From Gymnorhina tibicen (Eukaryota > Chordata > Aves > Passeriformes > Artamidae), in NCBI GenBank assembly GCA_013399875.1, contig VXAZ01001738.1:62001-126000 (forward strand): a stretch of 64,000 bases of DNA. The letters are read 5' to 3'. Positions within the stretch are counted from its first letter, which is position 1; the number at the start of each line of letters is the position of its first letter. The notes beneath the pieces are model-generated. The model did no database searches. It was given only the letters and a program-made list of their open reading frames with translations, and was not told the DNA's origin. Below, piece by piece: positions 56,241 through 64,000 of the stretch. Made by a program: the position numbers and the translations under genes.

Positions 56241-59200
56241 CTCTGGTTAAAAAGGCTTTTACCTGTAGTGTTTAACACAGTAGAGGAAAGTACTTACTAT
56301 TTTAATACTCATGGGGCTTATTCTCATTGGTAGTGACTTGATTGTAGGGCTTAATTTCTAATCTCAAACTTGCTTTTTATCAGTTGTTACAAGTAGCTTG
56401 ATGTGTAATAAAAGACAAATTTTAAAATTTCTGAAGTTTGCAGAACCCAAACATCCAAGGAGCTGTTTGAGCAGACTGACCTGAGAAATGGGAGAGAAAG
56501 GGAAAGAGGTGTGCATTGCATGAGGTACGTGTTGTTAATTGAAACAAAAAAACGAATAGGAATGTTCCTAACCAGAGATGGTATTGCAGAGTTTTTGTCT
56601 GGCAGGATCTTGTGACTGATGCTTCTAGAAACAATATACTTCTTTGTATGAAAGCATGACTTTTTTCTCAACAACATGCATGTGATGCAAATGAAAAATA
56701 GACTATCTGTGATGGCCAGGGCAGACTATCCAGCTGAACACCACATGCAGATTGTGCAGTCACTGGTTTGTCAGTCAATGCATGCAAAGGGACAATCACA
56801 CTGATGGAACAAAACTAGTGAAGGTTCAACCTTCCAGACTTCAGTGGTTTGGAGCAGGGATCTGAGATGTGCAGAGAAATGTGCAGTGCTCCCATGTCAG
56901 TACAGGGACCAACTCTGCACAGCCTCCCCTCTGCAGCAACACTTCCACTAGAGCTTCTGTGGGACATCTTTGTTCCAGAGGCAAAATAGATTAGCATAAG
57001 TACAGCCTGCATCATCAAAATGATCTGGTGTCTTTTTAGTTGTGGCATTGAGCCCTAATGGTAGCAAATGTGGAATTATTTTGAAAGCACAAGGCAGTGC
57101 ACCATACCTGAACCTTATTTGTCATAGCATCTGTCTCTGGAATACATGTGGAGCGAGAGAAAGCCAAGCATGATATCCCTTGAGAAAAGCTGGGGGAATA
57201 TGTGAATACGATGGAAATGGAAGTGTGTAACAGGACTTTCACAGGATCCATGTGATATGGAAACAGCAGAAAAAGCTTTTTTTTTTGAAGCTTAGAATTC
57301 TTAAACTTCAAAGGATCTTGCAGCAAAATTGTGTTGTAGTCCAGGGAAAGACAACCATTCCTCTCTGCCCCTACCAATCTCTTTTGGATCTGTGGGTCTG
57401 TCTATATCTCTAACCTTAATTTCCCTTTATACAAAGGGAAAAAAGGGAATAGCAGTTCTGAGAATAGTAACAGGAACAGCATGTTCACAGGCTCTGAGGA
57501 TGGAGGTCACCTAGCCCACTGGAGCATGTAAAAGCTGCACTTCACATTGGGTTCTTGGCAGTTGATAAGCCAAGGAGAAACTGCTGGCTTCTGATTCCAT
57601 TTCTGTTAATGTGTGTGTCAAAAGTCAGATCAGCTTCCAGTTCTGATCACTGCAATTAGGGGGAAATGGGTATTGTTAAAGGAGTTAGAGCAAGTCCAGT
57701 TCTTCTTGAAAATATGTTGTGACACACCTGTACTGAGGTTTAAGTGGCAGGAATTGCGACTGCCGGATGCTGATGCAAAATCTGAAGATACAGTCTAGAA
57801 TTCTGCAAAACATTAGTCATTCCTCTGCTGCTCTGATGGAATAAAATGTCATACTGCCCCTTGTTTTCATCATTTCCAGCAGAGCCAAACCCTTTGGTGG
57901 TTGTACCTTAGAAAGCATATCACAAAAACAGTTCTGTGAAAAGAATTTCTTGTACTTCTTGCAAAAATTGGGGCAAAGTGATTGTGAAAATAGCTGAGAT
58001 GATCCATGCTGTGCATGTAAGAATTATTATAAAGAGATTATCTGGTTATGAGAGAATGTTTTATTTGGATTATGTAGCTACATAGAATTTATAACTCATG
58101 CTTTCTGCAGAAAAGAAGTTCCCCTATGCTGCAGTGGGAAATGTCAGATATGAGCTTTTATTAACTGTATATTTGCAACACCAAATTCTCAAAGATTAAT
58201 CCCTGAATTTTGGGAGGAAATTTCTTCTTCTTTGGGAGAAAATGAAGTACAACCCAACAAGAGAAGTTTGTCCCATGAGGTTAACTGGTAGCACTTACAA
58301 GATCTAGAGGTGCTTCTGTACTGACTTTTAGAGGAGCATACTTTCTGCTGGTTTGTGACCATAAGTTGTGCTCAGTTTAACAAATGGGTAAATTACGTGC
58401 ACACTTCAACTCTTTTCAGTGACTGGGTCCCCGGCTGGGTCTGCACATGAGATGGATAAAGTATGTGCATGTATTGCCAAGACACCATCTCTCTCTTCAA
58501 CTATGATCTGAAAACCAGTGGTCCCAAAGTTTCCCCTTGCTTATCTGAATGATTAATCCTTGAATCAATATTTAGTACTATGTGCGTAGCAGTGCTGGTT
58601 TTTGGGAAACTTGGTGGCTAACATCCTAGGACCTGGCTGGAGAGGCAAAAGGTAATTTTACTGGCAGAAGAGGTCTGTGTTTGATGCCGGCTCACTTATT
58701 TCCTCCTTCTTATTAAGCCATGGATATTTGACAGTGGCTGTGATTCTGAATGACCATGGATAATTCTGTAAAAAAGCTGTGACATTATTCTGTTGTTGCA
58801 GATTTACTTGATTGCACAAGGTCCTGACATTTTTTTGCAAATCCTAATTGCTTTGAGGATCAAACATTTTTTTTCTGGTTTCTGATTTGTATTTTGTGAA
58901 AGATTCATCAGATTATAGGAATATGTCATGAAGTTTTTTCAATAGATAGGTAGGAGCTCAAAACATGGACGTGATGGGTTTTTGCTAACTAATTTTTTCT
59001 AGGCCACTAGATTTTGTGTTTTGAAAGATTTTCAAATGGCCACTGAAGTCTGGCTTGCTGTATTAATTAATAACTGGGAGAAAGCTAGATGCTTTTACCA
59101 CAGGTATCCTGCCTTGGTGTCTCGGCCAGTAGATATTGTGGAGGCACCAACTGGGAGACTTTGCATAAATTCAGAACTCATTAACATCATGGGGAATTGC

Positions 59201-60424
59201 CAGCAGTCAGTTGCAACAGTGATAACGTGTTCATGCTGACACACAGAGAGCCAGGAGGCATGGATGAAGCAGGTCTGCTAAATACCACTCCAAGCTTGAT
59301 ATTCTGAAGTGTATTAGACACTTGCTGAGTTTTTATCCCCTTGATATTGCAAACTTGTTCTTTTGGTTTAGCGGGGCTGAAGAACTTTCTCTTAATAGTC
59401 TGAAGCTGTACTTCAGGCTGTGGTCTTAATTGATAAACATGACAAATCCTTTAATTTTTCAAGGCTGAAATCAGTTCATCCTTCTTATTATGGAAAACCA
59501 GAAGTGCTCTTCCTGGGGCACTACTAGGGCATTTAATTCTGCTGATTGCCAGTGATGATAAAAAAAAGGTTCAGCTTAACTGGTAAATCATATGAAATTT
59601 AATGGTGGTCACTTCCAAATGAATATTTTGGTAATTTTGGTAGTCCTCATTCAGCCTTTTCGTTTGGATTAACAAACAGAATGCGTCTAAATTAGCTTTT
59701 GGGTGGATCTGTGCCTGTTCTTCAAGGACAGAGCTGCTTCCCTGGCATGTTGTAGTGCTGCCCATCCTGTATTGCAGTGCGTAGTCAATGTCCTTATGAA
59801 TCTGTCACTGTCACCAGAATCCTCCTAAACTCCTATAATATTGTTACACATGTGGAAATACCTTTCTTGACTCAATCCATCCACCATTAGTTGTGTCAGT
59901 TGCCATTCTGTGTTGCTGGGTCAGATTTTCCAAAAGCTGTTGTTGTCCTTCCCTGAGTTTCCAAGTAAGTTTTGCTGTGTTTGTCAGCGTGACCTGCAAT
60001 TAATGGCTCGAGTGTTTGCCCACAGCCAAAGTCTATTGTAAGCAAACACTACCTGAACTCGAATCTCACTGTGCATCAGATGGTGCAGGCAGTGCTTGGA
60101 TGGTGAGCACACACAGCACTAAACCAGAGCAGCTTGGTTAGTTTTCAGGAAGGTTCCTGTCTGAAGGAGGGGACTGTGCTGTGGTCACTTGAGTGGTGGT
60201 GGAATGTACAGTCGCCTTCAGAGGGCAAGAGGCACCTAATAGATGTGGCCTTGATGGGGTAGGAACTATGTATGGTTAGGATTCGGGTTAACCCTCTCCT
60301 AAATGGTGTCAACAGTTCAAATTAGACACTTCTTAATGACTGGAAGGACCAGATGGATGTCTTCTGAAGTTATTTTAAAACTACTTGATTTCATCTTGCA
60401 GAAACTTTTTAAAAAAAGAAGCAA

Positions 60425-60893
60425 CCCTGGAAGTATAAAAGCTTGAAAAGAGGAGTTGTTGCACCTCTCATACAAGGACAGGCTAGGAGAATTGGGATTG
60501 TTCAGGCTGGAGAAGAAAAGGCTTTGAGGTGACCTAATTGCAGCCTTTCAATACCTAAAGGGAGCCTATAAGGATGATGGAGAGGAACTTTTTACGAGGA
60601 CATATGGTGACAGGACAAGGATGAATGGCTTCAAACTGAAACTGAGTAGGTTTAGATGAGATGTTAGGAAGAAATTCTTTACTATGAGGGTGGTGAGGTA
60701 CTAGAACTGGTTGTCCGGAGAAATTGTGGATGTCCCATCCCTGGAAGCATTCAAAGCCAGGTTGGATGGGGCTCTGAACAACCTAGTCTAGTGGAAGGTG
60801 TCCCTGCCCATGGCAGGGGGGTTGGAACAAGATGATCTTTAATGCCCCTTCCAACCCAGGCCATTCTATGAATTTGTGATGATTCTATGGTTT
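60425..60893 (+). mobile_element. CR1 LINE 3' fragment
   Basis: Plus-sense copy with GGGATTGTTCAGGCTGGAGA, GGTTGGATGGGGCTCTGAA and a tail TTCTATGAATTTGTGATGAT. About 470 bp, 5'-truncated. Confidence 0.9.
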
Positions 60894-63233
60894 AGCAGTT
60901 CTTGAGTATGTCCAGTTTCTACCTGTTAATATTTACACATATCTTGGTAATTCCTCCAAATTAGGATCGAGAAAGGGCTTATAAACCACTGAGGTTTATT
61001 TAAAAATTCTTTTCTGCTTGCTGGAGTGAAATTAAGTGGCTCTGTAAACCTGGCCCTCCTTCAGTTTGGCAGGTCACCTGGAAAACCACCAGCTATGTCC
61101 AGTGTATATTTCAGCCTAACGAATGTTTCCTGATTAGAGTTCCTGCTCTGAAACTCAACTGAATTTGTATCAGAAAAGAGCAAAAACTTTATTTAGGGCA
61201 GAGAGGTGTGCTGAGCAATGAATGCACATCAAAAAGCTCTAAATTGAAAAGAGAGTATCTTCTGGGATGGAAGGATTAGTGCCTGAAATCTCAGCATCAG
61301 TGATGGAGGGGAAGAGAGAGAAAAACATCTTAAGAACTCTTAACAAGCTGTTACCTCCAGGTCAGTGGACATTTTGGTATTGCTTCACTGTGCCACGGGT
61401 GCAGGTCTGTCTTCAGACCTGGCTGAAATACAGCATGATTTTCAGTTTCACAAAGCTGGTGGACTCCTGATAAACCTGCACATCCCCCAGTACACAGGAG
61501 ATCTGTATCAGCCCCTTTATATACCTTAAAAAACCCAAACCAAACAACCAAAAACCCAAGTAATTTCAAAGGGCTACATACCTTTGAGTAAGGAGGTGGG
61601 AGGCATTGTACGTGTTACTGAGATTGGTCTCTGTCCTGTCTTGCATCACTAAGTTGTGCTCTGTGAAGAGATAAAAACCATGAATAACCAACTCTCCTAG
61701 CCTTTGTATTGTTTTATGTTACTCTGAATAACTCCTGCCTTTACCACTATTTTTTATAGAGGTCTCTCCTCCGAGATATTGAGAGAATTCTACCACTAGC
61801 TAGGATGATTTGATGTTGGATAGATATTTTTCTTTCAACTTTTTTCTCTGGTTTTCTTTACCTCATGCCTCTAAAGTCAAGAAATAAAAAAAAAAATTAC
61901 AAACCTTTACTTTTTTGTTTTGTTCCAAACCTCAGCTGATAGCTTTATGAGAAGAGCAACGTTTTTCCTTGAAATCTGCCTTATTATTATCAGGTTGGTG
62001 TGATGGAATGATTGAGATTCTTACAGCTGCCAGTGCAAAGGAAATTATTCTTTTATGTTGCTTTGAGTTATTGCAATAACTTCTTCTGGTAAGAAGGATG
62101 TACCTAGTCCTATGTGAGATGCTGGGCATCACTCTGATTTTTCCTCAGGTGCTGGCTTTGGTACTGCAACAAGCTTTTGTTGGCTACTAGATGTTTCCCT
62201 TCCAGCAGTCTGTGTAGTGGGTGAAATATTAAGAGCTCTGAGTGTCAGTAAAAGTATCTAGAAGTAATACTGCGTGACATTGCTCTGGTGAAACAAAAAG
62301 TGTTTCACAGTGCATTGGCTGGCAGTAATAATGCACAGACATTTCAGTTTAAGGAAAACCAGTTTATACACTGCAATGGCTGGTTTTTAACATCCTCAGC
62401 ATGTGTTTAAGCTCAGTTTACACAAACATATAAACTTAGCTGCCTGGCCCCTGATGCAGCATTGCTGCGTGCTTCTGTCGCTTGTTCCACAGCAAGTTGT
62501 ATGGTCACAATCTTGAATGTTACAGAGATGAGTCTGTGGTCATACGTGCCAGGAAACATCACAGGACAGAGCACCAACCAGCCCCAGTGTCAGCTGAATT
62601 ATACTGCACATTGAGGGACTCTTGTGCTAAAGCTTTTGAAAACAGACCCATGGTTAAAAGCTGGGTTAAAAGTTGCTGGTGAAGCAACTGGCAAGGATTC
62701 CTTCTATTTGCCAGAGGAGTTGCTCTTAGAAGTCCGTATCTCCATCTCATAACCTGGACAAGGATTTCTGTAGATTTAGCAATGTTTGTGGTGCTGAGCT
62801 TGGACTTTTCTCACTAGAACTCGGTCACAGGGCAGCCTTTACTGTGCTGAATGTGCCTTGAATTACAGAGACCAGGCAGTAGCAAGAAAAACAGCCAATA
62901 TTATTTAGAGTGCTTTCTTAAAAATATTTTCCCCGGCTTTTATAGAACATGCCAATGGCTTAATGTGACACATCCTATTTTTAATGCAAACAGCTCCCTT
63001 CTGGATACCTAATGTTATCTAAAAAATGGGCAAGAGATACAGCAGCTTTCAGGGCTTGGTATTTAGACTGGAGAAATTAAGCTGCATTATAAGGTTCAGT
63101 GAACAGGAACATGGATTGCCTCATGGTGGCTTTGTTGCAGGCTTGCCATCTGGCTATTTATCCAGCGGATGGTGGGAGGCCTGTGTGGTGGTTCCTTTGC
63201 TACCTGCAGGCCTCTCACAAGTTTGGGTACCCT

Positions 63234-63686
63234 GGACTGATGCCTAAAAGGCCAACCTGGAAACAGAGACTAGACAGGGTAAGGGAGTAAAGGTGATATT
63301 TATTTAAAAGGCCTTCAGAGGTACACCCTGGGGAGCCAGAGGCTATTTCCAGAATAGACCCCAAGATGGACGACGAGTCACGAGTTCTTCCCACTGTTAC
63401 GGGTTCGGTCCATTTGCATATCAGCATAAATTTGCCAATTAAACTTTAGCTAATAAGGTAACCGCCCCCCAACTTGCCCCCCTTCTCAAGATGCTGGTTT
63501 ACACATTTTGGGCCTAGGACAGCCTGAGTGTCCTTGAAGAGCAAGCCTGGAGAGGCTTTGTTATGTCTATCTTAGCATGAAAGGACAGCAGCTAACAGGC
63601 TGCAAGACAGTTCAAAGCTACACACTAGGAATACAGAGAATACAGAATTTGCAAACTATAAAAGCTAAAACCTAAGGCATCAGGAC
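63234..63686 (-). mobile_element. Solo LTR, 445 bp (63238-63682) with 4-bp TSD GGAC
   Basis: Perfect 8-bp inverted ends TGATGCCT and AGGCATCA are flanked by GGAC on both sides (63234-63237, 63683-63686). The 4-bp duplication suggests an ERV1 (gamma-type) element. AATAAA lies on the minus strand at about 63299-63304, 60 bp from the minus 3' end, giving a short U5. A CR1 tail begins about 90 bp further right. Confidence 0.82.
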
Positions 63687-63771
63687 TACTTCAGGTACTT
63701 CAGGGCATGCAAGGCAAAGCCTTCCTGCACGCTGTTGTTCTGCTGTTTTGGCGTAGCAGGTATACATGTAG

Positions 63772-63834
63772 CAGTTAGGACTTGGACTCCATGATCCCTG
63801 TAGGTCCCTTCCAACTCAGAGTATTCTGTGATTC
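63772..63834 (+). mobile_element. CR1 LINE tail fragment
   Basis: CTTGGACTCCATGATCCCTG then GGTCCCTTCCAACTCAGAG and TTCTGTGATTCCC, the terminal 60 bp of a CR1 in plus sense. Confidence 0.85.
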
Positions 63835-64000
63835 CCTGTTTAAGCTAAAAATTGTGCCAAAGCTCCATCCACTGTGGTCTGCCGAAGGGATGAGTTATAA
63901 AAACAATGTAAAAATCTTTCTTCTCCAAATTGTTTGAGTCTGTTCTGTGAACCTGTCTCTACTGAAGAGCTATTGAAAAAGGGATAAACCTGGACAATTG

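Larger units (their letters stand above)
46131..64000 (+). other. Presumptive 5' end and first intron of FAM219A (synteny only)
   Basis: No coding exon is recognisable on the plus strand here. The assignment rests on human gene order, where FAM219A starts head-to-head with DNAI1 and has a very long first intron. The CpG island continues past the gap to about 46950, as expected of a second first exon. A donor-like AGATAG/GTGAGATC lies at about 46859. The short frame before the gap, beginning MRQPQPRAV and ending in TGA at the gap edge, could be an upstream ORF. Nothing resembling later FAM219A exons was seen to 64000. Treat as a hypothesis. Confidence 0.45.
46951..64000 (+). other. Non-coding stretch right of the CpG island
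   Basis: 17 kb with no recognised exon on either strand. It holds the hairpin at 47.1 kb, a T/G-rich tract, LTRs at 49.1-49.7 and 63.2-63.7 kb, CR1 pieces at 56.1, 60.4 and 63.8 kb, a 21-T run and a tetranucleotide repeat. Consistent with a long first intron. Confidence 0.6.

Noticed and set aside
1..64000. CRISPR arrays, operons, tRNA or rRNA genes
   Set aside because: No spaced direct repeats, no tRNA-like A/B boxes with cloverleaf and no rRNA sequence were noticed. The window is a vertebrate locus.

Overview
This window is eukaryotic and almost certainly avian. It carries many CR1 LINE fragments ending in the ATTCTATGATTCTATG-type tail, several avian-type retroviral solo LTRs, large introns, and a CpG-island promoter. 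It contains no prokaryote-style gene packing, and most of the open frames in it are chance. The species cannot be named from sequence alone.

The one gene that can be assembled from sequence is DNAI1 (dynein axonemal intermediate chain 1), on the minus strand. Twelve consecutive coding exons lie between 45582 (start codon) and 10130 (donor of exon 12). All have GT/AG borders and compatible phases. Together they encode 1105 nt, or about 368 residues: the N-terminal tail, the acidic/charged linker and the entry to the WD40 region. The remaining WD40 exons were not found and should lie beyond the left edge. Human DNAI1 is on 9p13, and human 9p corresponds to the avian Z, so the window is probably Z-linked (inference).

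Layout: 1-10129 is partial intron 12, with CR1 fragments and no recognised exon. 10130-33279 holds exons 12 to 2. Five solo LTRs lie in DNAI1 introns (16959-17497, 20467-21077, 26547-27310, 29106-29642, 36089-36884), several with intact or near-intact target-site duplications. 33280-45549 is the 12.3-kb intron 1. 45250-46950 is a CpG island and bidirectional promoter. It contains an RFX X-box near DNAI1, a cluster of CRE motifs in the first 250 bp of intron 1, and five units of a GC-box/TGAATATTCA palindrome at 79, 79, 79 and 76-bp spacing. A 148-base N gap (46273-46420) interrupts the island. 46421-64000 contains no recognisable exon. By conserved synteny it should be the 5' end and first intron of FAM219A on the plus strand, head-to-head with DNAI1, with its first coding exon possibly in the gap.

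The most interesting structure not explained by known annotation is the 79-bp-period palindrome array in the shared promoter. Its orientation-neutral units would suit a promoter firing in both directions. DNAI1 is a motile-cilium gene normally driven by FOXJ1/RFX, and the X-box beside its start codon fits that.
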